Positions 47,104 through 54,953 of a stretch of 64,000 nucleotides of DNA are shown here, in pieces. Origin of the DNA: Clostridiales bacterium (GTDB lineage Bacteria > Bacillota > DSM-16504 > Desulfitibacterales > JAICDB01); the NCBI GenBank assembly GCA_020063565.1, contig JAICDB010000005.1, forward strand, positions 1 to 64,000, in the 5' to 3' direction. The notes under the pieces are model-generated. The model searched no databases and was not told the origin of the DNA. It saw only the letters and a program-made list of their open reading frames with translations. Made by a program: the position numbers and the translations under genes. Every line of letters starts with the position of its first letter. Position 1 is the first letter of the stretch.

Positions 47104-47502
47104 ATGTCTGACAAACAACATGTTCAAACCTGTTTGCCCATACCAAGTGCTTGTGACGGCTTTTTGGTGCATAAGGTATGTTGTGTCCCTTTTTCTTGTC
47201 CGCCTGTTATCTGCGACGAACGCATCCATCTCAAACTGTCCGGCTTGACAGGTAACCTCAATTTTCAATTGTTCCGTTTGAAAGGGTGTAAGGTAGAAAT
47301 AGAGTTGGATTGTCCTGCAGACGGAAAAAGTAAGGTTGAGGGCATTATTTGCAATGTAGGAACTAATTTTGTAGATATAAAACTGGAAGATAACACTGTT
47401 ATTACCGTACTGATAGAAAAGATCCGCCTCATTAAGTGGACCGATCCGCAATGTAATCCCTGTGTACCTCCTCCACCTGAGAAACCTTGTCCACCTTGTT
47501 AG
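47104..47502 (+). CDS. Small beta-module protein D of the multicopper-oxidase operon
   Basis: 132 residues with an excellent ribosome-binding site (AAAAAGGAGG). A Cys-rich N-terminus (TCLPIPSACDGFLVHKVCCV) and LKGCKVEIELDC precede one module, VEGIICNVGTNFVDIKLEDN ... EKIRLIKW, and a Pro/Cys tail (CNPCVPPPPEKPCPPC). Protein C (46234-46998) contains a matching FQGCKVEVKIEN. Many cysteines suggest cross-linking in a spore layer, or metal binding. Confidence 0.75.
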   Translation: MSDKQHVQTCLPIPSACDGFLVHKVCCVPFSCPPVICDERIHLKLSGLTGNLNFQLFRLKGCKVEIELDCPADGKSKVEGIICNVGTNFVDIKLEDNTVITVLIEKIRLIKWTDPQCNPCVPPPPEKPCPPC

Positions 47503-47599
47503 AAACAGTTGGTAAAAAAAGTTATTTCTATTAAGGAAAAAATTTTAACGAGCCTGTTCGATAAGCACCTAAATTGGACCACGAAATGAACTAAGGTCG

Positions 47600-47782
47600 T
47601 TAAAATTGAGTGTTATTTTTAGAAAAAATATCGTCTGTAAGCCAATAGATGGTTTTGACCCAACGGTCAACCATATTTGTATTTAAATCGTATCGCCTGA
47701 CTACAACCGAGCTATTACTGGTTTCCATTGCTTCTTTGATTACCTGTTCTTTAAATTCTTTAGTATACTTCTTCCTTTGCAT
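47600..47782 (-). mobile_element. IS3-family orfA fragment
   Basis: 60 residues. MQRKKYTKEFKEQVIKEAME ... VVRRYDLNTNMVDRWVK is the helix-turn-helix start of an IS3/IS911-type OrfA; the rest and orfB are missing. The start follows AGGGGGTAG. A dead insertion-sequence remnant. Confidence 0.75.
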
Positions 47783-47906
47783 CTTAACTACCCCCTGACA
47801 CCTTTATTATATTTATTAAGACTATAAATATCTGCGTGACATTTTATATAAAAATCATGCGGGTTTATCCCAGTCAACCCTTTAGGGATTATAGATTTCT
47901 CCTGTA

Positions 47907-47963
47907 TTCTGTCAAGGGTAAAGGCTTCGCTTGCTCCGCATTCGCTCCGCACCCTTGACAGAA
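47907..47963. repeat. Large perfect hairpin
   Basis: Thirteen-base arms TTCTGTCAAGGGT (47907-47919) and ACCCTTGACAGAA (47951-47963) are perfectly complementary around a GC-rich 31-base loop with GCTTCGCTTGCTCCGC. A related block occurs at 14360-14425. It is gene-free and may be a dispersed intergenic repeat rather than a terminator, as no T-run follows. The rest of 47783-48208 holds nothing I can support. Confidence 0.65.
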
Positions 47964-48208
47964 CCCATCCGAAAGCTATATAGTTATCAGGGTTGTCTGG
48001 ATATTATTTACATCTGCTACTGTAGTGAATTTCTCCCGAAGACATACAACCATTTAAAAATATTTCAATTGTAAACAAAAGGAAAAACAAAAAAGTCTTT
48101 TGTTTTACGGTCATAAACTTTTTTACCTTTTCAAAAATTTTGCAAAGTATAATAACGTGATTGCAATGTTTAAATTATTTCTGATATTCCGCATTCTTTG
48201 TCAGTGAA

Positions 48209-49759
48209 TCAACTAAACACCTGACTATCAGCCAATAGCCTATCATAATCCCGATACTGCACCGCCTCCGCCAAGTTATGCTCACTTATTTTATCATTCC
48301 CCTCAAGGTCGGCTATTGTTCTGGCTATTTTCAATATCCTGTTGTGCATTCTAATACTCAATTTCAATGAATCAAATACCTGCTTGTAAAACTCTTCGGT
48401 ATTTTTATCAAGTGCACAGAATTTATTTATCAGCTCTCCATCCATTTGAGAATTACATTCAACCCCGGGATAATCTTTAAATCTTTCTCTCTGAATTTTT
48501 CTGGCCGCTTCAACTCGCTTTTTTATCTCTGCAGAAGTTTCTCCCTTTTTATAATCATGCAGTTCTTCATATTTTAATCTCGGTACTTCAACCTGTAAGT
48601 CTATTCTATCCAGTAACGGTCCGGAGATCTTGGTAAGATAACGGCTGATTGCATAAGGTGTACAGGTACATTCCCGCTCGGGATCGGACAGAAAGCCGCA
48701 GTTGCATGGATTCATTGCTGTAATAAGTATAAAATTTGTTGGGTATGTTACTGCTGCGTTTACCCTTGAAATAGTTACACTACCATCTTCCAGAGGTTGG
48801 CGTAGTGCATCCAGTACTTTACGATCAAATTCTGTAAGTTCATCCAAAAAGAGAACTCCATGAGTTGCCAATGTGACCTCTCCCGGCTTAGGGATAGTTC
48901 CTCCGCCAATTAAACTGGCAGTACTTGCGTTGTGATGGGGTGCACGAAAAGGCCGTTTTTTGACCAGTGGAATACCTTCAGGTAACAATCCACTAATACT
49001 ATATATTTTAGTGATTTGCAGAGTTTCCTCCAAAGTTAAACCAGGCAAAATTGAAGGTAAGGCCTTGGCAAGCAGAGTTTTTCCGGTGCCCGGGGGACCT
49101 ACCATCAGCACATTGTGATTTCCGGCTGCCGCTATTTCAAGTGCCCTTTTTGCACTCTCCTGACCCTTTATTTGTTCCATATCTACTTCATACCGAGCTT
49201 CTTGATCTGAGAAAATTTCGGAAATATCAACATGGGTTTGTGGAATTTCTGTTTTACCTGTTAAAAAATGGGCAGCTTCATTTAAACTCGAAACTCCATA
49301 AACGGTATTACTACCACTTAACGCTGCTTCATAACTATTTTGCTGTGGTACCAAAAACTCCATTGTTTCGTTTTCAGTGGCACTTACCATAGCTAAAACA
49401 CCATTTAGCGGTCTGACATCACCATTTAGTGACAGTTCCCCCACAACAATTTTTCCTTCCAATGCACTAAGTGGAATCTGCTCTGTAGCAGCTAAAATCC
49501 CTAATGCAATGGGTAAATCAAAGGCAGAACCTTCTTTTCTTATATCAGCAGGTGCAAGGTTAACAGTAATCTGCTTGGGAGGGAATTTAAAGCCTGAATT
49601 TTTGATTGCGGCCTTTACCCTTTCACGTGATTCCCTTACAGAAGTATCTGGCAAACCGACCATATGAAAACCAGGCAATCCTCCCGAAACATCAACTTCT
49701 ACTTTTACATTAAATCCTTTAAGTCCTAGTAATGAACAACTATTAACAATAGCAAGCAT
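48209..49759 (-). CDS. comM: ComM/YifB-type AAA+ Mg-chelatase-like helicase
   Basis: 516 residues, full length. The N-terminal Lon-like domain (VNLAPADIRKEGSAFDLPIA) is followed by the AAA+ module with Walker A VGPPGTGKTLLAKALP, FRAPHHNASTASLIGG, Walker B GVLFLDELTEF and the Cys-rich MNPCNCGFLSDPERECTC insert. The C-terminal helical domain ends LAEAVQYRDYDRLL. ComM promotes branch migration during natural transformation in other bacteria. A 51-bp relative of one segment lies at 37527-37595. Confidence 0.95.
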   Translation of the reverse strand: MLAIVNSCSLLGLKGFNVKVEVDVSGGLPGFHMVGLPDTSVRESRERVKAAIKNSGFKFPPKQITVNLAPADIRKEGSAFDLPIALGILAATEQIPLSALEGKIVVGELSLNGDVRPLNGVLAMVSATENETMEFLVPQQNSYEAALSGSNTVYGVSSLNEAAHFLTGKTEIPQTHVDISEIFSDQEARYEVDMEQIKGQESAKRALEIAAAGNHNVLMVGPPGTGKTLLAKALPSILPGLTLEETLQITKIYSISGLLPEGIPLVKKRPFRAPHHNASTASLIGGGTIPKPGEVTLATHGVLFLDELTEFDRKVLDALRQPLEDGSVTISRVNAAVTYPTNFILITAMNPCNCGFLSDPERECTCTPYAISRYLTKISGPLLDRIDLQVEVPRLKYEELHDYKKGETSAEIKKRVEAARKIQRERFKDYPGVECNSQMDGELINKFCALDKNTEEFYKQVFDSLKLSIRMHNRILKIARTIADLEGNDKISEHNLAEAVQYRDYDRLLADSQVFS

Positions 49760-49845
49760 TTGACTGTAACTCCTTTATTTTCCAAGTTTCTTTATAATTC
49801 GACATCAAAGGAAATTCTTCCTGCTAAAAAAAGAAAAAGCTTAAA

Positions 49846-50955
49846 TCACTGGCAACCAAGATAATCTTCTAGAAATTTAACTATTTTTTTTGCATCTGGA
49901 GGACAGCCCGGGATATTATTTTCAAATTTTTCGGTACATGTTCCAACGCCTATTCCTCCCTTCTTGATATTGCGAAAGGCTTGTCCAATATTTAACTTTT
50001 CCTGTAATTTTTCTAATTGTCCCTTTTCCTGTAAACGCTTGAGGGCATGAATTAAGCTGCCGAAGCAAGCAGAACAAGCTTCATCTGCATTAATCCACTG
50101 TTGAAGATGGTCAACATCATCACTTGCTAATATTTCATTGGCTGCCGGTGCATCTTTATTACTGTTAAGTTCAACTACTTTATCTCGGGTTAAGTGGGTT
50201 TTACCAATTCCTAGCCTTTCAGCTAATGCAACATATTCAATATCATCTACCGAATAGCCTATTAATTCTGCTGCATATGTATCTATCAATACAGGGTCTT
50301 TGCCAACTATAACCCTGTTCATTTGAACCGGAGTACCTCCCCCTTCATAAGTAAGGTCACCTATAATTCCATCCACAACAATTAAATTTGAAGTTAAGAC
50401 TTTATTAAGACAAGCTATGGGTTTATGTAAGCCTAAAGTATGAAAACGTCTTTTTTCTTCATCTGGTATACAACCTTTCAAATTTTTCAAGGCACAAGTT
50501 AACCTAGTCTGACAATGTGCTTTTAATACAGGCATATTAATTAAGTAGTCAACCTTTAACACCTGCTTACAAACATTAAGTGTAATACCATCAACAGTAA
50601 ATTGTTGAGAATCATCATCTTTCAAATCAACCAAAGGCACATTAAATTCTTCACTAATTTCTCTATAACCACAATTTTCAAATGCTTTTTTTGTTGAATC
50701 TCCTATCCATGAGCTTTCCATAATAACAATATTTGTCAAACCCTTACTTTTAAGATAACTAATAACCCCTCTAACAAGTTCAGGTGATGTGGTCGCTCCC
50801 CAGTGGGCAGGTTGAGCTACAACCAGGTTGGGTTTAATTCCTATTAGGGGGTTGTTACCGAATTTTAGAATATCTTTTTCTATCTTAATTTCCTGTAAAA
50901 TTGATGTGACCATTTCTTCAGGTTTATAGCCGTACATTATGTATAAATTGCTCAT
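49846..50955 (-). CDS. DUF362 protein
   Basis: 369 residues of the DUF362 family. Signatures are IGIKPNLVVAQPAHWGATTS, NMPVLKAHCQTRLTCALKNL, KGCIPDEEKRRFH and DGIIGDLTYEGGGTPVQMNR. The C-terminal part has scattered cysteines (ACSACFG, VGTCTEK, PGCPPDAK) that could bind a cofactor, but no classical ferredoxin motif. Function unknown; redox proteins of this family are common in anaerobes. Ribosome-binding site AAAAGGAGAA. Confidence 0.85.
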   Translation of the reverse strand: MSNLYIMYGYKPEEMVTSILQEIKIEKDILKFGNNPLIGIKPNLVVAQPAHWGATTSPELVRGVISYLKSKGLTNIVIMESSWIGDSTKKAFENCGYREISEEFNVPLVDLKDDDSQQFTVDGITLNVCKQVLKVDYLINMPVLKAHCQTRLTCALKNLKGCIPDEEKRRFHTLGLHKPIACLNKVLTSNLIVVDGIIGDLTYEGGGTPVQMNRVIVGKDPVLIDTYAAELIGYSVDDIEYVALAERLGIGKTHLTRDKVVELNSNKDAPAANEILASDDVDHLQQWINADEACSACFGSLIHALKRLQEKGQLEKLQEKLNIGQAFRNIKKGGIGVGTCTEKFENNIPGCPPDAKKIVKFLEDYLGCQ

Positions 50956-51024
50956 GTGTATATTCTCCTTTTAATATAAATTCTTATTTTATTTTATCAG
51001 CCTTAAAAATTATTGCAAAAATTA

Positions 51025-51056
51025 ACCCCCAACTATCACAAAAATTCGTTGAGGGT
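51025..51056 (-). terminator. Terminator after the dsrE-like gene
   Basis: Nine-base arms ACCCCCAAC and GTTGAGGGT (one mismatch) around a 14-base loop, 17 bases after the proposed dsrE-like stop; on the minus strand followed by TTAATTTTTG. Confidence 0.55.
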
Positions 51057-51072
51057 ACACATTTTAAATTTA

Positions 51073-51429
51073 TTAAAAAGTAAATACCTTTGATTCTGCA
51101 GCCAGATCAATTAATTTATCAGCACCGGCATAAGTAGCTCCTTCAATTAAACCATCTTCGTCTAACTGACGAGTTCGAGCACAGGGTACTCATACATAAA
51201 AAGGTACTTTTTCCTTTTGAAGTTCATCAAGATATGCTTTTGCATCATCACCTGTAGGAGCCTTAACATTATCTGCAAAACCCCTTTGTGCGTAGTAAAC
51301 ACCGTCATCAACAAAAAAAACATGGACTTCATGATTTTTAGCTTTTGCTATTTTAGCAAGTTGAAAAGCCCTTGTCGCTCGAGTAGGGTCTTCTAAACCA
51401 CGACTCAAAACAAATAAAAATTTTGCCAT
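51073..51429 (-). CDS. DsrE-family protein, probable selenoprotein (in-frame UGA)
   Basis: 118 residues from ATG 51429 (AAGGAGG 9 bases upstream) to TAA 51073-51075, read through a TGA at 51190-51192 (residue 80). Before it: MAKFLFVLSRGLEDPTRATR and HEVHVFFVDDGVYYA, typical DsrE/DsrF. After it, in the same frame, VPCARTRQLDEDGLIEGATY and a family-like end. The UGA sits where a cysteine is expected, giving U-V-P-C, a redox motif. A hairpin suited to a bacterial SECIS follows. A plain stop would cut a conserved domain in half. Confidence 0.8.
51158..51172 (-). promoter_or_regulatory. Candidate bacterial SECIS hairpin
   Basis: Minus strand TCGTC-AGTTA-GACGA forms a perfect 5-bp stem with a loop containing G and U. 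It begins 17 bases after the UGA, within the usual distance for bacterial SECIS elements. Confidence 0.55.
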
Positions 51430-51573
51430 CCTTTGATACCTCCTTATTGATAGAAAAAATAGTACAGTGAAACAACCTTCTATCAATAATTTCGATAGAT
51501 GGCTTCTAATTCCTTCCAATCCAACCAATTTTTAAAGTAAAATATATTATTTTTCTACTATAAGTATTTATAA

Positions 51574-51921
51574 TTAAAATGCATCCCTTATAATTTCAAT
51601 ATTTAACTGTGGTTCAAATACAATTGCAACTACATCAAACCTACAATCTGCATCCATTAGATTATTTATTTTCAGATAATACTGGGCAAGATTTCTAAGT
51701 TTTCTTTGTTTTTTTAAGTTTACCGTTTCCTGTGGAGAACCATAGTTGCAGTTTTTTCTACTCCTTACTTCAACAAAAACTATAGTATCGCCGTCCTTAG
51801 CAATAATATCGATTTCACCAATTTTACAGGTAAAATTTCTTTCTATAATTTGATAGTTTTGTGATATGAGCTTTCTTCTTGCCAGTTCTTCCGCCTCATT
51901 TCCCAACTTTTTACGTTCCAT
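51574..51921 (-). CDS. yraN: YraN/UPF0102 nuclease-like protein
   Basis: 115 residues from ATG 51921, chosen because GGGGGAG lies 6 bases upstream; ATG 51936 overlaps that site. RecB-like fold: GNEAEELARRKLISQNYQII, IGEIDIIAKDGDTIVFVEVR and the C-terminal CRFDVVAIVFE, with the D/ExK-type residues Asp-(x)n-Glu-x-Arg. Cellular role not settled. Commonly found near rnhB and comM, as here. Confidence 0.92.
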   Translation of the reverse strand: MERKKLGNEAEELARRKLISQNYQIIERNFTCKIGEIDIIAKDGDTIVFVEVRSRKNCNYGSPQETVNLKKQRKLRNLAQYYLKINNLMDADCRFDVVAIVFEPQLNIEIIRDAF

Positions 51922-51942
51922 ACTGCACTCCCCCATAAATTT

Positions 51943-51977
51943 AAAAGGAGATACACTTTTTTAGTGCATCTCCTTTT
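51943..51977 (-). terminator. Terminator of the nuo operon
   Basis: Fifteen-base arms AAAAGGAGATACACT and AGTGCATCTCCTTTT with one mismatch and a 5-base loop, 10 bases after the nuoN stop. The arm ends in four T on either strand. Confidence 0.8.
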
Positions 51978-51986
51978 AATACTTAC

Positions 51987-53420
51987 TTAAAATGGAAAGA
52001 AAGCTGTAGCTACATCTAGGACAAGATTTGTGAATGGAGTTGGATAAACTCCAAAAAATACTAAAACTATTAAACACAAAGCCAGTGCCAGTTGTACGCT
52101 ACCTGGAACCTTAATAGGTTCAGCACCTTCTTCAGGTTGTCCCAGATACATTGCCTTAGCTACTATGAGATAATAGTATACTGATACCATACTCATACCA
52201 ATTGCTATAAAAGCAAGCCATATATGCCCCTGTTCTATAACAGCAGTAAAGAGGTAAAATTTACTCACAAATCCTGCAAGTGGTGGTATACCTGCTAGGG
52301 AAAGCAAGCAAATCAGCATAACTGCAGCCATTAAAGGAGACCTCTTCCAAAGTCCCTGATAATCTTTTATTTGATCGCTGCCAATAGATTTACCAACTAC
52401 AGTCGCTACTCCAAAGGCTCCCATATTGGCAAAGACATACAGGAGGGAATGGAACATGATAGCTGCAACTCCCAATTTAGAAAATGCTACCATTCCTAGC
52501 AAGATGAAGCCCGCTTGCCCAACACTTGAGTAGGCAAGCATTCTCTTGATATTAGTTTGCGGAATGGCAACCAGGTTGCCAAGAACAAGTGTTAACACTG
52601 TTAATGCAGTTATGACGATAACCCATGTTTCCTGAACAGGAGCAAGTGCAATCATGAAAAATCTCACGAAAATGGCAAAAGCGGCAGCCTTAGAAGCTAC
52701 TGACATAAAACCTGTAATAGGTGTGGGAGCTCCTTCGTAAACATCCGGAGACCACATATGAAACGGAACTGCAGAAACTTTAAAACCAAAACCGGCAAGT
52801 GTAAATATCATGCCAATCAGCAATAAGGGTTGTATTCCCTGCTGATTTATTATCTTAGCAATTTCAGTAAGCAAAACAGATTTCGTAGCTCCGTAAACCA
52901 AACTTAAACCGTAAAGCAGCACTGCAGATGACATGGCGCTTAACAGAACATATTTTATACCTGCCTCAGTGCTCTTTGCACAATTTTTTCTAAATGCCAC
53001 AAGTATTACAAAAGCAATAGTGTTTAGCTCCAAACCTAAATAGAAAGTAATTAAATCTCCTGCTGAAACCATTATCATCATTCCCAAGGTTGCAAATGTA
53101 ACTAGCGAATAGTATTCACCTTGTCCGTAACCTTGCTCTAAAATATAGTCCTTGGAAATGAGACATGTAAAAAACACTGCAATTAAAAGTAAACCTTTAA
53201 AGAACAATGAAAATGGGTCTATTAGATACATGCCATTTAAAAAGCTAGCGTTAGTTCCTGCATACAGAAAATTGACGCCAAAAATTGCTATAAAGCCGAT
53301 AATAGCTATATTAGCAATTCCTTTATTATGAGTTTTAGGAACTAACAGTCCCATGACCAAAAGTATCAAACCGAGTAAAGCAGTTGCTATCTCTACTCCT
53401 AGAAGATAATATTCAGCCAT
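51987..53420 (-). CDS. nuoN: NADH-quinone oxidoreductase subunit N
   Basis: 477 residues, ~14 membrane helices, an antiporter-like subunit of complex I. Core features are GLELNTIAFVILVAFRKN, the charged LSAMSSAVLLYGLSLVYGA, VPFHMWSPDVYEGAPTPITG and MLAYSSVGQAGFILLG. The ATG directly follows the nuoM stop with no spacer. Last gene of the operon, then a terminator. Confidence 0.96.
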   Translation of the reverse strand: MAEYYLLGVEIATALLGLILLVMGLLVPKTHNKGIANIAIIGFIAIFGVNFLYAGTNASFLNGMYLIDPFSLFFKGLLLIAVFFTCLISKDYILEQGYGQGEYYSLVTFATLGMMIMVSAGDLITFYLGLELNTIAFVILVAFRKNCAKSTEAGIKYVLLSAMSSAVLLYGLSLVYGATKSVLLTEIAKIINQQGIQPLLLIGMIFTLAGFGFKVSAVPFHMWSPDVYEGAPTPITGFMSVASKAAAFAIFVRFFMIALAPVQETWVIVITALTVLTLVLGNLVAIPQTNIKRMLAYSSVGQAGFILLGMVAFSKLGVAAIMFHSLLYVFANMGAFGVATVVGKSIGSDQIKDYQGLWKRSPLMAAVMLICLLSLAGIPPLAGFVSKFYLFTAVIEQGHIWLAFIAIGMSMVSVYYYLIVAKAMYLGQPEEGAEPIKVPGSVQLALALCLIVLVFFGVYPTPFTNLVLDVATAFFPF

Positions 53421-54953
53421 TTAAAACACACCCCCTATAGCTTGAGCAGCCTGAATTTTTGCAATAAGGGGTTCTACACCTATATTAATCAAATCGGTCA
53501 TCGGTGCCGGGAAGAGACCGAATAAAATCAATACGCTAATAAGAATAACAATAGGTACCATTTCAATTCCCTTTGCATCAGTAAGGTGGTCCCATTCCTC
53601 CTTACGAGGACCAAAGAAAACAAACTGTACAACCCTCAGAACATAAGTAGCTGTAATTACAATACCCAGTATGGCAAGTATTGATAAAGCTCTAAAGGGA
53701 ATAAAGCCCAACACAACTTTATCAATAGTAAAGGATCCCACGAAAATTAGAAATTCAGCAACAAAGTTATTTAATCCAGGTAATCCCAGTGACGCCAAAC
53801 CTGCTATAACAAATCCTGTAGCTACTCGCGGCATCTGGTGGGCTAATCCGCCAAACCTGGCAATCTCCCTTGTATGTGCTTTATGATAAATGTTACCTAC
53901 AAGGGCAAAGAAGAGAGCTGTCATAATACCGTGCGCAAACATTTGAGCTACGGCACCATCTATACCCATTGAATTTAAAGAAGCAATTCCTAGAAGTACA
54001 TATCCCATGTGACTAACACTAGAGTAACCGATAACAAACTTGAGATCTTTTTGTACCATAGCAACCATGGCACCATAAACCACATTCACTATACAGAGAA
54101 CTGCAATTAAAGGAGCCCAGTATTTTGCACCCTCTGGGAAGAAAAAGATCCCAAGTCTAATAATACCATAACCACCAAGCTTCATCAGAACGCCTGCGTG
54201 AAGCATACTTACCGCAGTAGGTGCAGCAACGTGACCGTCAGGTGACCAGGTGTGGAGGGGCCACATTGGAACAAGGAATCCAAAGCCTATTAACATTAAG
54301 AAGAAAGCAAACTTTTGGAAAGCTATGTCATAATGAACAGTTGCCAGTTTTTCAATGTCAAATGTCAAATATCCTAGATGTTGAGGTGCTCCCGCATAAA
54401 GGAAAGTTGCTATTATACCGATTAAGGCAAAAGCACTTCCGACAAGTAAGTATAGTGTTAATTTCATGGCAGCATACTCTTTGCGGGTACTTCCCCAAAC
54501 TCCGATCAGGATGTACATCGGAATAACAGCTACTTCAAAGAAGAGATAGAAGAAAAACATATCCCTTGTTACGAATACTCCAAAAACACCTGCAACCAGA
54601 GCAAGAAGAAATATGAAAAATTCTTTTATCCTGGTATGCATATCCCAGGAAGCAAAAACTCCTGTAAAAATTACTATTGAAGTTAGTAGCACCAATGGCA
54701 GACTCATACCGTCTACACCAAGGGTATAATTTATGCCGAATCTATCGACCCAGGGAATTGACTCAACAAATTGTACCCCGCCAACTGACCTGTCATAGGT
54801 CAGGAAAATAAAAATTGAAAGAGCTAATGATATAAAAGTTGCCACTGCTGCAGTAATCTTAATTAATAGCTCTTCCTTTTCAGGAATTAAAAGGATCGCA
54901 AGGACTCCAATAACAGGGGCTAATACTATCGCTGACAAAACAGGAAAGTTCAT
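53421..54953 (-). CDS. nuoM: NADH-quinone oxidoreductase subunit M
   Basis: 510 residues from ATG 54953, which has GGAGGG upstream and forms an ATGA overlap with the nuoL stop; the ATG at 54986 is unlikely. Antiporter-like membrane subunit with FFEVAVIPMYILIGVWGSTR, PMWPLHTWSPDGHVAAPTAV, HAGVLMKLGGYGIIR and the conserved Glu and Lys for proton transfer. Confidence 0.96.
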   Translation of the reverse strand: MNFPVLSAIVLAPVIGVLAILLIPEKEELLIKITAAVATFISLALSIFIFLTYDRSVGGVQFVESIPWVDRFGINYTLGVDGMSLPLVLLTSIVIFTGVFASWDMHTRIKEFFIFLLALVAGVFGVFVTRDMFFFYLFFEVAVIPMYILIGVWGSTRKEYAAMKLTLYLLVGSAFALIGIIATFLYAGAPQHLGYLTFDIEKLATVHYDIAFQKFAFFLMLIGFGFLVPMWPLHTWSPDGHVAAPTAVSMLHAGVLMKLGGYGIIRLGIFFFPEGAKYWAPLIAVLCIVNVVYGAMVAMVQKDLKFVIGYSSVSHMGYVLLGIASLNSMGIDGAVAQMFAHGIMTALFFALVGNIYHKAHTREIARFGGLAHQMPRVATGFVIAGLASLGLPGLNNFVAEFLIFVGSFTIDKVVLGFIPFRALSILAILGIVITATYVLRVVQFVFFGPRKEEWDHLTDAKGIEMVPIVILISVLILFGLFPAPMTDLINIGVEPLIAKIQAAQAIGGVF

